Below, in pieces: positions 46,735 through 59,330 of a stretch of 64,000 nt of DNA. Made by a program: the position numbers and the translations under genes. A model generated the notes under the pieces. That model searched no databases. It was given only the letters and a program-made list of their open reading frames with translations, and was not told where the DNA came from. Within the stretch, counting starts at the first letter, position 1, and each line of letters starts with the position of its first letter. The stretch comes from Blumeriella jaapii (taxonomy: Eukaryota; Ascomycota; Leotiomycetes; Helotiales; Drepanopezizaceae), in the NCBI GenBank assembly GCA_009599575.1, contig VWND01000008.1, positions 744,001 through 808,000 of the forward strand. The letters are read 5' to 3'.

Positions 46735-47315
46735 CTCGAACCAAAAGGATCGGATCTGCAAACTTGCAAATGAAGGAAGGGAGAGTCCAAGATCAAGTGA
46801 AGCAGCCGGGGGGGGGTGGTAAGATGGCAAAGCTCTGAGTCTCGCGTGCTTACAAAATTGCTTGCTTCAAACAAGTCGCCGAGGAAAAGCGGACTAGACA
46901 GGGATTGGAAGCTCGCAAAGGGTGAGCGGCTTGGATCCAAACTTTGCTGTAGTCTTGGTCTGGAATTGACGATTGGCATTTGGGATCTTCTGCTGGAATT
47001 AGGACGACTGATAAAAATAAGGACAACGATGATCCAGCACTACATGTTGTATGTAGCTATTCCGTCACGGGATTTGTTGTTTCGTAATCAACGACGGAAC
47101 ATCTCGAGAACTCAAACAGAAAGCGAGCAATGGCAGGTAGCGGAGTGTGAAGAGAAATGGCGCTAAGATGCTAGCGTAGGTGAAGGGATACAGACGATGT
47201 ATGTAGGAAGTACAGTAGCCAGCAGTCTACACTCAATTCGCATCAGGATTCTAACAGTAGTATTATTATACAGTTCTAAAACATACATCTTGATTGAAAA
47301 AACAAGTCTTGCTCG
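46735..47315. other. Intergenic
   Basis: About 0.6 kb. Upstream region of the aldolase gene and 3' region of the RGS gene, both minus strand. No gene seen. Confidence 0.5.
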
Positions 47316-48912
47316 TCAGTAAAAGTTCCCCTCTGGAAGGGCAACAAAGAGAGCTGTCAAAGGTATCGTGATAATAGCCGCCCACAAGTTCGCTCCGAGC
47401 ACGATCTTGTCCTGTAAAACTCTCAACGTTGCATCCTGGGTCCATGTGCTTTTCGCAAAGACCTTTCTCAACAACGAGGTCTTTTCGTACTTCTTCAACC
47501 AACTCGCGTCATCGAAGCTGTTCTTGGGCCCGAAGGTCTGCAGGCTCGACGGCTGGCAGCTCACATCATCCTCCATTTCGAAGCCATTTTCATGACTGGC
47601 GATGCGCGAAGCCAGCTGCACAGCGCGGTTGGCGGTGCTGGCACAGGAGTTCCTGCGCGCATCGCCCAGCTCGGAGTCGATGTCTTGTTCCCACGGTCGG
47701 AGCTCGCGCCGGTGTGAGTGGTGCATAATGAGGCAGAGGCCTTTGTAGGAGGCTATCATGGTGGAAAAGCCGAGGAACCATTCCAAGGCGGCAAAGATTC
47801 TCCACCATCGGCTTGCGTGAGAGAGAGCAAGCAACATGGCTATCAGAAAGCCGAGGGCGATGTTGCTGACGCCCATAGTCCGGACAAAGAACACACGGGG
47901 TTTGTTGCCGTTGCAGATCGACCAGCGAATGAAGTTGGGGTGCGATTGGCCTCGGAGAGCAGCTTCGGCTATCTTGACAGCAGGCTCGAGAGCTGACGGG
48001 TGGGTTGTGTGCTGCAAGGCATGCAAACATTGAGCACGATCGCGGTGGGAAATGTTGAGTTCTCGAGGGGCTGTAAACGCGAGGTAGTGCCGCATAACCC
48101 GGTTGATCTCGTCTCGTAGTGGTTGAATGGTGACTGTGTTGGTCAGTGGCCGGTCGCGTCTGCGGTCAAGAAGAGGAATACATACAGGGTTGCCACTTCA
48201 GACCTGCTTGAGCGGTTACTTCAGCATCGCTGGGTGGCACTGTTGACCCTGAAATGATGGACGGAGCCATCGTGCTGACATCCTCTTTGCTACTGGGAAA
48301 AGGATTCCCATCAAACCCGGGCAAAGCCCCGTCCCTTTTCATCCTCCATTTGTCTCCTTTCTCGGCATCCCTGCTCAGATCGGGAATGTCGTGCTCTTCC
48401 GGAATCCAGGGCGGAGATAGGGCTTTCTCACTCTCGGGAAGTGCCTCGAATCGTTTGACATAGTTTTGGTACCAGAGGTAAAATTGGAGGTTCTCCGCGC
48501 TGAACTCGACATACACCAAGTAGTCCATGAAATCATTCAATGAACATGGCTAGGAACGTATCAGTAACAGTGTATCTGAAGTTTGAAAGCAGGCACATAC
48601 CGGCAAAGCTTTATTACTTAAGACATCCTCAAACAAAAGTCCAGCAGGTATTGCTCGCTCGGAATCTTCGGGCTGTTAGAAGCAGCTAGCCGAGGGGAGT
48701 ATCGACACGTACTCTTGGCTCTTTGAGCATATTTCTGACAGTCGCTCAAGTTGACTGGCCCGCTTGGGCGGGCCGTGTAATCTGGTCGACGATAGAAAAG
48801 GATCGACATTTTGCTTAAATGCTTCGTCGTCAAGCGAATGCCCGGTTCCAAAATCAACAAAATCTGGTGAGTTTGGAGGAAGGACAGACTCGAATATAAC
48901 GAGTGCGATGGC
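47316..48912 (-). CDS. RGS-domain membrane protein, 5' end unresolved
   Basis: Regulator-of-G-protein-signalling protein, expected to accelerate GTP hydrolysis by G-alpha. Resolved exons: 48709..~48912 (ISAIALVIFESVLPPNSPDF, later PPKRASQLERLSEICSKSQE), 48601..48672 (PEDSERAIPAGLLFEDVLSN), 48186..48549 (CSLNDFMDYLVYVEFSAENL, the RGS core) and 47316..48133. The last three exons sum to 418 codons. After the RGS core come a Ser/Pro linker, RVMRHYLAFTAPRELNISHR, and hydrophobic spans (VSNIALGFLIAMLLAL, IFAALEWFLGFSTMIA, a terminal AAIITIPLTALFVAL), so it is membrane-bound. A possible first exon near 49009-49075 (MALVLIGQLTLSVLLLLALS) has a good donor but does not join in phase, so I leave the start open. 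Confidence 0.85.
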
Positions 48913-50483
48913 GCTTATCTGTGGAGAAAAGTATGACAGCAGGTCTTCCAACTATATGGAAGTCAGAGTTTGTTACTTATGTAACGTACGCTGCGCGCAC
49001 TATCTTACTTAGCGCTTAGGGCCAACAATAACAATACGGAGAGAGTAAGTTGGCCGATCAGTACAAGCGCCATAATCAGTCTTTCTGGTTGCCACTAAAC
49101 CGCAGTCGGCCCAAAGATGAGCGATTGGGAGTGAAGAGTTGGATTTACAGACGCTCGCGGTTCCTTAGTGTCGGCAGTCATACTGCGCCCTCATCTTCAC
49201 AAGATTTGGTACTCATTACGGAGTAATGAGAGCAACGGGACGTCCCCTGCCCTGGTCATCCTGTCAGTCTTAGTCTAGGCTTATCTCTCATCGTTCGATT
49301 TTCTGTATTGGAAAAAGATTACGAGAAATGAGAAAAGTATACTCTACTTGCGTTTTGATGCCACATCACCTCAGGATCTAGGGGTGCGCCAGGTATGACC
49401 CTGATGAACGTTCGTCTTCTAGCGCGCGTGGATCTGCGTCTTACCGTGCCTGGTCCTCGGGAATCTCGAAGGCCAATGTGGCGTTTGCTTTGCGTAGATG
49501 GCTGAATTAGACAGCGGATGATCGGTTGCATCCGTTAGCTAGGTAGCTGCTGATGTCGTCGTTGTTGATATCGCCGACAGAGTGCGATGTTACGTAGATT
49601 TTCTCGTGCGTCCAGATCCAATACACACTTGCTGGCGATGGTGGCGAGTCAGTCTGCTCTCCAGGGGGGAGAGCATGAAGCGGCGAAAAAAGGCTAAATT
49701 CCTAATATGATGTAGATTCGCGGCTGATCCCATGATCTTCATGGATGAAGAATGACAGTCTAGGTCTAGCCTAGCGACCGAATTGACGCACGGTTAAAAA
49801 TCACCGGCTTGAACTCGACAGGTTGGCATATCCTGAGTCCTGGGAGAGTTTCTTACCGCCCAACCTCTCTGTAAGGTAAGAAAGATATTACATGCAGCCT
49901 TGACGATTTCGGCGTGCAGACTACTGGACAGTAGCAGGAAGTTAGTGCACTGGCCCTAGAAGCTGGATACAGTTCCAACACTCTACTACCGTAAGTGCTT
50001 GTGAATCTCAAAACTAGTGATCGAGTTATCATCTGATGTGATGGTGAGGTATGTACAGCACAGTACAGTACTACTCATCTTCGATGTTTCTACGCTGTGA
50101 TTATTTACTGCCGCCAACTTCATAAGCGAGTTTACCCAAATCCTGCATCAGGCGTAGCTTGGACAGTGGATCTGTTCTGGCAGCCTGAAACCGGTACTTG
50201 TTCAGCCAAGGGAATGTTGAACTTAAACAAGTCCACTGTTATCTTTTAATGGACCCATGAAGACTTTATCCATCAGCCGGTGTTATAGCAAGTTGTATTA
50301 TGGAAAGCTAACCTCCAAACCGAGAGCCTTCCAACCCGATAACCAAGGCGATGCAATCTCAGCCCGTTCAGCTTCCAACACCAAGGCACCTACCTACCTA
50401 CCTACCTACCTATTGCATTAATCTTCGATTGAAGCCTGCAGCCTGTTCGACTGTTTACAGCCAATCTCCGTCAGTCTTTGATG
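48913..50483. other. Intergenic, possible 5' exon of the RGS gene
   Basis: About 1.6 kb, likely the RGS promoter and perhaps its first exon near 49.0 kb. A small GTAC cluster lies near 50050-50070 and a CTAC run near 50388-50411. No other gene seen. Confidence 0.5.
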
Positions 50484-51365
50484 TTACAGCACGCCCATCA
50501 GAGCTGCCACGCCAACTAGCAAGCAGACCGTAAAATACGGAACGCAGATTTTCGTAACGATGGAATCTCGCGATCCTTGTGCCTGCATTACCTCTCCTAC
50601 TTTAGCCAAGGTCTCGGTCGCCTCTGGTACTACGGTTATAGTAGTTAAAGCGTTGCTAGTGACTGTCCCGGAAGAGGAAGAGGGGGACGCGCCGATGGTA
50701 GATGCGCTCACAACATGTACACATCCGTTGGGCGAGCATTCCTTCGTCGAAGGGCACATCCACCGCCCGTCGCTTCCGAGCACTGAACGGTACCAGCGAT
50801 GCATTGAGGGGGGTCTTCTTCGGAAGGCTCGCAGTCGTAGGCCGTCACGGAGTCGTTACAACAGAAAATTCCAGATAGCGTAAACTTCGCTTTGTAACAG
50901 GCCATCGTGACTGGGCAGCATATGTCCTGACATGTGTGTTAAGTTTGATTCCACGAAACGATCATACTGACTTACGGGCTGGTCGAAAGCCCTGCAACTG
51001 TTCCGCTGATCTCCACATGTGTAGTAAGGGACGTTTTTCCGTCTGCCAATGAAGCCCGACCTGTCGACGGGAACTTCCACCTTGCGCAGCGGCAGGTATA
51101 CGAGGGCACCGTGGCCTTGCTTGAGACTTTCCTCCCCCCTCTTTACTTTCAGGAAACCTTGTCCACCGAGCGCCTTGTAGTACCCATGTGCGGCGAAAAT
51201 GATCCCAATAACCATTATGGCCACCATGAAAATGGCGAGGGCCCCGAGCCACCACCTGTGTGTAACGTATTCGCGGAACGTAGCGCGTCGTGATGGTCCG
51301 GTTCTTTTAGATAAGGAGGGAGAGGCTCTGACCCGCGGCTCTTGTGGGGGCGGCTGAGGAACCAT
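50484..51365 (-). CDS. Cysteine-rich membrane protein, unknown function, one frame break
   Basis: Exon 1 is 50976..51365 and exon 2 50484..50926, with GTAAGT donor and GTCAG acceptor. Starts MVPQPPPQEPRVRA, followed by a basic segment and a membrane span (WWLGALAIFMVAIMVIGIIF), so the N-terminus is likely cytosolic. The outer part is Cys-rich: YYTCGDQRNSCRAFDQP, DICCPVTMACYKAKFTLSGI, FCCNDSVTAYDCEP, CSEATGGGC, then CPSTKECSPNGC. A Ser/Thr region and a hydrophobic end (VPYFTVCLLVGVAALMGVL) suggest a second anchor or GPI signal. Total length is one base short of whole codons: the frame changes near 50752-50768 at GGTGGATGTGCCC, where family logic expects GGGCCP. I know similar CCP-type repeats from fungal surface proteins but cannot assign a role. 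Confidence 0.72.
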
Positions 51366-52442
51366 TGGTAGGCTCGGCTCGAAACAAGAATATGCGAAGG
51401 AGTGTTGGTACAGAGAGCATCAAAGTAAAAAAACTCTGTAGCTAGCACGACACACGATGCTCTGCAGTGCCATCCAGGTTCAAAGAATGTGAGATAAGAG
51501 GTTTGTAAGGAATAGCGATACGAAGGAGCGAAGATGGCAAACTGTTAAAGTACTGTAGGTACAGCGACGAGCAACGCGGGTCAGGTTTTCTGAAGCGATT
51601 ATTGAGATGCGAGAGATTGTAGAATTGATAGCAAAAGACGACGAGGAAGGAACGCAGCAGGCCGCAGACACAAACTTTCTCCAAGGAAAAGGGAGAAGCA
51701 ACAGTAGATGGGAAACAAGAAGGTACTGACTGTACGGTAGGATTGGCACAGTACTGTACTTGATACTCCATCCAACTCAACAAAGGATCTGTAGAGTAGC
51801 GAAAACGACGCCGGCACCACACCTGCCTTGTCACCTACAGTGCAGGTTCGAAAGGTAAACCGTTCCTGACTCTTGACACATGATTACCTAGAAACTGCTC
51901 TTTCACACGAGTGGAAGATACCGTATCTACTATTTTCCCGTCATGGGAGCAGAAGATGGAAGACGGGATTGAAAGCCGAAAGAAAACACTGGAAGCGAAG
52001 CGTACGTAAGCATGTATTTACAGTACAGCACAGTCGTATGTACATACCTAGCAACACGTGATTGCGTGACAAACGACCACGACCACGACCAGCCCAGCCT
52101 CGTCTCACTCCGTACACACTGTACCACTCTATCTATAGATGCCAGACCTTCTTCTATCTTACCTGGCTGTGGCCCCGAACCTCGGTATCAAGATCCAAGA
52201 TGCCTATCACGAGATTTCTATTGGCGTAAGTGTTAAGCGGGTCCGTCACGAAGCTAAATTGCCTCGGTTCGATTTGGAGCTGGACTCAATGACGGCAACT
52301 TCCAAACAATCAATCAATCATTCAACGACCTCCTGACTGAGGACCCAAGGCGCAAGATAACACAAAACCCTTCTCCTGTGCTGTGCACTTTCGCAATTCT
52401 ATTCTATTCTTTCTCCTCTACATCCAGTTACATTCTTCTACA
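51366..52442. other. Divergent promoter region, Cys-rich protein / acyl-CoA oxidase
   Basis: About 1.1 kb between two divergent starts. Carries GTAC clusters near 51550, 51735-51760 and 52019-52031, and a pyrimidine-rich leader (52370-52440) just before the oxidase ATG. No gene seen. Confidence 0.55.
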
Positions 52443-54641
52443 ATGTCTCCCACCCCGCAATGGGTCAAGGACCTGAAGCCGTCGCCCCCACAAGGAACAG
52501 ATCTGATCAAGCCGAGAGAGAGAAGTCCAAAGTCTCGGTTGAGAAGCTATCCAACTTTCTTTTCACGAAGGATGTCCTGGACCGCAAGCAGCGGATCCTG
52601 AGGGCTCTTCAAGCAGAGAAGGTGTTTGACAAATCCAACAACTACTTCGATGGACGGGTCGACAGGTTCCAAACCTCCCTGGCCCGGGCAAAGAAGTTGA
52701 GGCAGTTATACGTGGAGCACAACTGGAACCAGGACGATTACATTATGGCCAACGACTTGATCAGTGAACCTACGCCTTACGGGTTGCATGCCACCATGTA
52801 CCTCGTACGTTTCTCTAAGCACCCCCAATGAGCCAAACCATTAATTGCGTGCAGACCACCCTCCGAGGCCAAGGAACCGAGGAGCAACACAAGCTCTTTC
52901 TCGAACCCGCGGAGAACTACAAGGCTATCGGCTGTTATGCGCAGACGGAGTTGGGCCATGGATCGAACGTGCGGGGTTTGGAGACCACTGCCACCTGGAA
53001 CCCAGAGGACAAGACCTTCATCCTGCACTCCCCACATCTCACTGCATCCAAATGGTGGATTGGATCTCTTGGAAGAACGGCCAATCATGCCGTCGTGATG
53101 GCACAGTTGATCATTGGTGGGAGGCCATATGGACCACATCCCTTTGTCTGCCAAATCAGGGACATGGAGACACATGAGCCATTGGAGGGCGTGCACGTTG
53201 GTGATATTGGGCCCAAGTTCGGCTACAACACCATGGACAACGGATTCCTTCTGTTCAACAAGGTCAAAATTCCACACGTAAATATGTTGGCCAAGTTCTC
53301 TAGGGTTGATCCTGAGACCAGCAAATACGTCAAGCCATCCTCTCCCTCTCTGATCTACGGCACCCTAACCTGGGTACGATCCACAATCGTTTTGCAATCT
53401 GGAGGAGTTCTGGCTCGAGGTGTGACTATCGCTACAAGATATGCATCTGTTAGACGCCAATTTCAAGATCGAGACGCTCCATCTGGGTCTGACGGGGAGA
53501 ACCAAGTTTTGAACTACACCATGGTGCAATTTCGTCTACTTCCTCTATTGGCAGCTACGTTCGCTCTTCACTTTACCGGCAAGGCCATGATGGGTATGTA
53601 CCAAGAAAACCAGAAGAGAATGGAGCAAGTCGGTTCACAGAGCTCGAATTCTAGCCGAGGGGCTGGCCCTGAAGAGACACATTCTGGTAGTGATCTTCTT
53701 GCCGACTTGCATGCCACTTCTTGTGGGCTAAAGGCTCTTGGTAGTACCACTGCGGCCGAGGGACTTGAAGTATGCCGCAGGGCCTGCGGTGGACATGGAT
53801 ATTCCAGCTTCAGTGGGATTGGCTCCTGGTATGCGGATTACCTTCCCACAACTACCTGGGAAGGCGACAATTATATGTTGACTCAACAGGTTGCACGCTA
53901 CGTATGTATTTTTCGCTCCCCCAGGAATCACTGTTCTAATGGAGATTCTAGCTTCTTAAATCTGCCCGCTCAGTTCTCAAGGGTAGCGCCCCAGACAATG
54001 ACACTTCGCGCATTTTCACCACATTCTTGAAGAAGCAAGATATGGGTGCTGCATTCGACATTTTAGGATCCGACAGTGACCTTGTTGATGCCTTTGCGTG
54101 GCGTACAGCCTTCCTTACCTTCGAGGCTCTCAAGCATCGAGACGTCGAGAAGAACTCTTGGAACTCGCTTCTCGTAGACTTCTGGCGCCTCAGTACAGCT
54201 CACTCGCAGTACCTCGTCGTTAAGAACTTCTACGTTGCCCTGCAATCTGAGTCTCTCCGCTACGAACTTGACCCTCCAACCATCGATGTTCTTCACAAGC
54301 TGTTCCGCCTCTACGCACTCAACACACTTGAACAAGAAGCTTCTGAGTTCTACTCTTCGTCGGCAGTTACAGTCCGGCAGATCCAGCTCGCGCGCACGAA
54401 GTCCGTGATGACCCTCTTGGAGGAAATTAGACCGCATGCGTTGCGCTTGGTCGATGCGTGGGCATTCCCGGACTGGCAGCTCGACTCTAGTTTGGGGAGG
54501 AAAGATGGCAAGGTGTATGAGGATATGTTCTACAGAGCCAGCGAGCTGAACCCTCTGAACGGGTTGACGGTGGATCCGTATCCCGAGAGTGATGTATTAG
54601 TCAAGAAAGACCAGACCAGCTCTTTCAAGAGCAAGTTGTAG
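52443..54641 (+). CDS. Peroxisomal acyl-CoA oxidase (fatty-acid beta-oxidation), one frame break
   Basis: First enzyme of peroxisomal beta-oxidation: oxidises acyl-CoA to trans-2-enoyl-CoA with FAD and makes H2O2. Exons: 52443..52804, 52855..53901 and 53952..54641. Spliced length is 2099, one short of 700 codons (699 residues). The break is at 52509-52512, where AAGCC should be AAGGCC to join GTDLIK to AEREKSKVSVEKLSNF. Landmarks: YAQTELGHGSNVRGLET (FAD-site loop), FGYNTMDNGFLLFNKVKIPH, CRRACGGHGYSSFSGI, and WEGDNYML with the catalytic Glu. The C-terminus is FKSKL, a canonical PTS1 peroxisomal signal. Apart from the missing G the protein looks complete and functional. Confidence 0.95.
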
Positions 54642-54840
54642 GCAGATGTTAGGGTGGATATCACATGCCTTTTGTAAGTAAAGCATGAGCTATGAGGCTT
54701 AGATCCTGGAACCACTATTTTTTTTGCTATGGTACAGATTATTTAGAGAATATATCAAAATAGACTATGCCTCTCATCAAGTAGATGTATGTTCATTCTC
54801 TCTGCATAGACCACCAACACGGTATCATGCTACTCCTTTT

Positions 54841-55831
54841 TTACCTAGACTCGGCTATATGTTGACTTGGTAAGTTCAAAAACAGTGACTGGTCAAAGTG
54901 CGGATAGTCTTGAGAAAACTTCTGCGCAGATAGCCATTGTGATTGATGAACATTGTTGACATCGACTGGTATCAGTGGATACAGGATTTTCATTTGAGCG
55001 TCATTCCATAGAACAGCCATATTCCGAAACTCGGCCGGAACGCTCGCTCCCAAAATCTTGTCGTAAACACTAGAATCAGATAAAGTCGCATCGGCGTCCT
55101 TAGCTTGCACCAGCAGAAACACTTGGTCTCCAGGTCCGCTCCGAAGACAGAGTTCCGAGATGATGGATTGTATGTTCTGCTTGTCGTTTTTCTGCAGTTT
55201 CGATCGGAGCGAGTGTGGATTAGGACAGCAGTTTTTGACTCTAGGGTCACAGCTACTGTGGGCATTTCGAGTATGTTTTCTTCTCAAGGCGCTTTCTGGA
55301 CTTATGCTCCGGACTGCTTGCTATCGTTGTCATTGACGATACGAATCACCACGTCTTGTCTTCCGTGCGTCGCTGTATTATCCAAGGCACCAGATGAATT
55401 CTTGCCCTGCAGGTCGGGTAGCGGGTACTCGTATCCATCTTAGTGTATCTCTTGGAGTTTCCCTTAACGCATCGATGCTGAAACAGGCCCCAATCCACAC
55501 TGTCCCAACCGGCTGTTTTTGCTTGGTTGTGCCACTCGAGCTACCGTCGCTTCCGAATCCATCGTCGAAACCGTACTTTCTCAACCGAGCTCGTCTTCCA
55601 AAGCAAAGATTGCTATCGAAACGCAGAGAAATCTGCGATCCATTATGAGGGGACCCGAAGATCTGGGAGTGCCCCCGAGAAGACCTCCAAGTCTTTTACG
55701 GCTCCTAAAGGGCCATTGCAGGGCCGATATGTTCCTTGGTCGCCAGAAGCCCAATATTTGCTGTTATATCCGGGTATGGGTTGTATGTGTAGGTCAGAGT
55801 GTTGCTGTGAGTTGTGAGAGACTTTAAGCAT
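54841..55831 (-). pseudogene. DUF3405-family remnant
   Basis: Pieces of a fungal DUF3405 protein in several frames. 55643..55831 carries PGYNSKYWASGDQGTYRPCN with GPLGAVKDLEVFSG. 55378..~55620 carries LRFDSNLCFGRRARLRKYGF. 54841..55287 carries the central part: IQSIISELCLRSGPGDQVFL, then PAEFRNMAVLWNDAQMKILY, ending DYPHFDQ. In relatives the chain runs on for several hundred residues beyond that point (a YW-rich glycosyltransferase-like core), but here it stops, so the C-terminal half is gone. Multiple frame changes and truncation show a dead gene rather than an assembly slip. Family membership is from memory of conserved blocks; the biochemical role of DUF3405 is not established. Confidence 0.7.
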
Positions 55832-56940
55832 CTAAATGTTTAGCATTGACTCCATCCATCCATCATGAGCCCCGGCGTCAATGAGTGTTGATAGAGTGCT
55901 ACCATAGAGCTGGCCCGTAAGTTTTCTCTGTATCAAGTTAGAAAGCATCTTTATTAAGCGGATCTTATTGATCACTGGCCCAAAGCATCCTTCTCCTTGT
56001 CGAGCTGCTCTTGCCGTGTAGAAGTGCCTTCCTGGGCCTCGAATGCCCCTACATCAGAAGATGTTATTTGTGCTGTATGACTTGGAATAGTAGGCTTTTC
56101 CGATACAGCGGGACTAAACATAGGCAAGGTATTATATCAAAGCGATTTCGCAAATGCTTGTGAAACTGTAGGGTGGGTGCCGATCGGCCTTTCCATGGTC
56201 GTCAGACTTGTAAAAGCTTGTGATTATTCTGGTGTCGAGGACTGCAGAGGTAGAAAGAACATCTTGGTTTGGTGATTCGATGTTTGCGTCAGATACTTGG
56301 CTTCTTCAATAATCCTATGCATCATCTTTACTCCATACTGGTCTGGTAGAAACCGATTATCTTCACGCCAAGAAACCAAAACACCATGCCAGAAGCACGA
56401 ATATCAACACCACTCATGATCTCAACCTCCAACGCATTTTCGATAGTAGTATCGAGAAGCCCTGTAAGTGCGGGCGCAATAAGCGGGATAGTTGGAAGAC
56501 TCGATGAGAAGGAAAGAGTGTGAAGAAGAAAAGGAAATTGGAGAAAGATTGTAGAAGGCGAAGTCATATGAAATAGAAGCGATGGAGACGAAAAATGAGA
56601 TGTTCTAAGCTGACGGTCTTGTGCTGTATTTTATTGTGTTATATTGCACTTCACTGAAGGTGTCTCCTCTGTACGTAACTCTCTCCGCTCCTGCCGAATC
56701 TGCTTGTGCCAAAGCTTTTCTTGGCCATCCTCGCGTCGACAAGCGCACGCCTTTGGTCGTGAGGTCTTAGAAATACAAACAACATCCAGATCTAATCACA
56801 AGGTACCTTTTCTTTGAGACAGAACTCAGAAAGGCCGGGGATCGACTCTAATACATGCTAGGTAGCTAGTAGACCAAAACCTCTTGCTAGATTCCTGGAA
56901 TGTAATACGCCCGCCTCTCCCCTGCTTCGCATCTGGAGAT
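55832..56940. other. Intergenic
   Basis: About 1.1 kb between the DUF3405 remnant and the amine-oxidase stop. A short minus-strand frame at 56328-56567 (79 residues, one hydrophobic stretch) has no recognisable family and I do not call it. Confidence 0.5.
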
Positions 56941-58600
56941 TTATATATTTATCCCATACGAAGCCACGATGCGCCTAGCCACAGCTTCGCCACTCCAATA
57001 AGCACCCGTCACTGTTCCCAGCGCAACGAACGGGGCCGTATGCTCACCTGCAAACCAAAGACCTCTGTCATGCAGTCCCTCCCTCATAACCTCGATATGC
57101 TTGTCTGCATCCTCCAGACCGGTGCGTAATGTAGTGTAACCCCCGTTTCCAGCAAGATCATCCGCTACCCAGCTCGTCGCTAAGCACTGCACAGGCACGC
57201 ACTCATTTGACCCCTCATTGTAGTAAGGCAATAAAGAGTAGTATGGCTTGAAGAATTTCCTCAAGTACTCATCACGCTCTTTCTGCGATGGTCTGGCAGC
57301 AAGCTCGGCTGCGAATGCTTCGGACTGCTCACCATACAGATAGAAGAGCAGCGTGGGGTGGGCACAGGCGCCAGGAAGAGTGGCCATATCGACCGCTTCC
57401 TGATTCCAGGACCTGGGATTCGTCTCTTGGGCGTATCGGGGAGAAATCCACTGGGCGAATCCAGTGAAAGAGTTTTCATCCGGGCCATCTGCGTTTCCCA
57501 GCCAAAAAGCTCTGGGGAAAGACACATACACCTAAGCGACGGTCAGCTATGGGATGCTGGGGAACAATGTGACGATTCGCACCTTTTCCAGGGTCCCGTA
57601 GCCGATCGCGTCTACTGCTTGAGAGAACCGGTGTGGAAGCTCGGGTTGGAACGTTGCCTTGTTCCTCTTGAGCCAGCCAAGCGGACAGGTTATCACAACC
57701 TCGTCGAAGTCGAAAGTATTTCCATTACTCGTACGGACGGATACTTGGTCGGTGCCACTTGTGACTGAAGTGACCCTTGACGAGAGTTTGAGCTCTGCGC
57801 CATCCAATGCAGGCTTTGCAATCGTGGCAAGAATTTTTTGGTATGTTCCAGCGCAGAAGAGGTTTTCTTGTTGCAGTTAGCACATGACATCCTCCTCACC
57901 TCGTCTCAAAACTGGTCAACAAAGCGAAGACCATACCTCCATCTATGCACTCCTCTAGCCAAAAGTACTTCAAGCTCTGTTTCTGGACTGGACTCCCGAC
58001 GAACGCCCCACATCTCTGACATTTGCATCACAAGCTTCCTCTGCCTTGCCTCTTCTGACGTTGGGAAGATCTCCAGTACTCTTTCACTGAAGAAATCATG
58101 GAGGCTTTTCCTAGAGTCAATTTTGGCGGTTTCCGCAGCAGAGTGCTGTCAATAATCAGCAAGTCAGATTACACGGTATTTTCAATGACCCAACTCTCAC
58201 ACTTAGCGAGCTAGACTTTTTAAGGAGTGCTTACTTTGAAAGCCTGCACGATAATATTCCACAGCGTCTCGTTCAAAGCCTTTCCATCCTCCAAGAGTTT
58301 CCCGTCTTCGTCAAAGATCGTGGAATCCTCACCCCAATCATGAGTTTCGGTGCTTGTTTCCTCAGCGAGGTCTAGGATCGGATTGTGATCCGTACCGTGG
58401 ATCCAGTTTGCTCCAAGGTCAACCAGCTGGCCGGATATCAGTGACGTTTGACAGACACGGCCGCCTATCCTATCTCGGGCCTCGAGGATGGTGACCCCAA
58501 AGCCATGCTCGAGGAGGATGTCTGCACATCTTAGACCGGACACTCCAGCACCAACTATACCAACTGTTGGTGGTCTGGTAAACGGTGCTTTGGTGCGCAT
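56941..58600 (-). CDS. FAD-dependent amine oxidase (polyamine oxidase-like), one frame break
   Basis: Flavin amine oxidase of the monoamine/polyamine oxidase group. Exons: 58235..58600, 57937..58145, 57583..57866 and 56941..57531. The N-terminal Rossmann motif is VGIVGAGVSGLRCADILLEH with a downstream EARDRIGGRV. LVDLGANWIHG follows, and near the C-terminus GLWFAGEHTAPFVALGTVTG with GAYWSGEAVARRI closes the FAD site. Exon 2 breaks phase at a G run (plus-strand CCCC 58006-58009): MSEMWG should continue AFVGSPVQKQSLKYFWLEEC. One extra or two missing G explain it. Corrected length is about 483 residues. Polyamine oxidase versus another amine substrate cannot be decided; no C-terminal SKL is present (ends SYGINI). 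Confidence 0.93.
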
Positions 58601-59330
58601 CTAAGTTGCGTCAGGAGATTTGGCCCAGAAAACCAGAGAGCAGCGAAAACAGTAGCATTTCATCGTCTGATCCTCTTTTCTTGAAAGCTACCAGGGTGAT
58701 ATCCGACCTTTCTGTGCGAGTTCATGATGAGATTTTGACGCGATCCGTCCGAGTAGTTGCGTCTGAGAAGCTGGCAGGAGACGAGATCTTGATAGATGGG
58801 AGAAGAGCTTCTGCTGGATGGCAAGGAATGAGATAAAGGACGGGAATCCATCATCAGGGGCAATGGGTTACACAATTCGACGAGCACAAAGTTCGTAATC
58901 AAAGAAGAATTCCGAGAGGAAAGCAGATACACTGGAAGGAATGGCTGAAGGGGAATTGAACTGAAGGAGAACTGATGAGGTGAATTCTCATTCATTCTGA
59001 GATGAATGATGCCTATTGCCAGATGCTCTGTCTACATCACGACTGAGATGCGCAAGCAAATGTTGGAATTGCACGTACAGTCTAGAACTTCCCGCTCGAT
59101 ACAGATAGTCGATATTACAGTGCCACGAGGAAATGTCGCTCACCTCAATTTCGAGGGAGCCGGGTCATATCATGTCGTCGTCGATGATGTACAAACAGCA
59201 CAGTACAAAGTAGTGATATTGGTACAGTAGAGCTTGCGTTGCCGATCTGTCAGGGGTCGACCGCTCGAAAGCGAAAAGTTTCCTGGCACTCACTCTGCAA
59301 TGCTGCAACAGCCCCCACATCACATTTCAA
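58601..59330. promoter_or_regulatory. Divergent promoter region, amine oxidase / NTH1
   Basis: 730 bp between two divergent starts. Contains a small GTACAG-type cluster near 59190-59230 just upstream of NTH1. No gene seen. Confidence 0.5.

Noticed and set aside
56328..56567. 79-codon minus-strand frame with a hydrophobic stretch
   Set aside because: Too short and uncharacteristic to call; no conserved neighbourhood.
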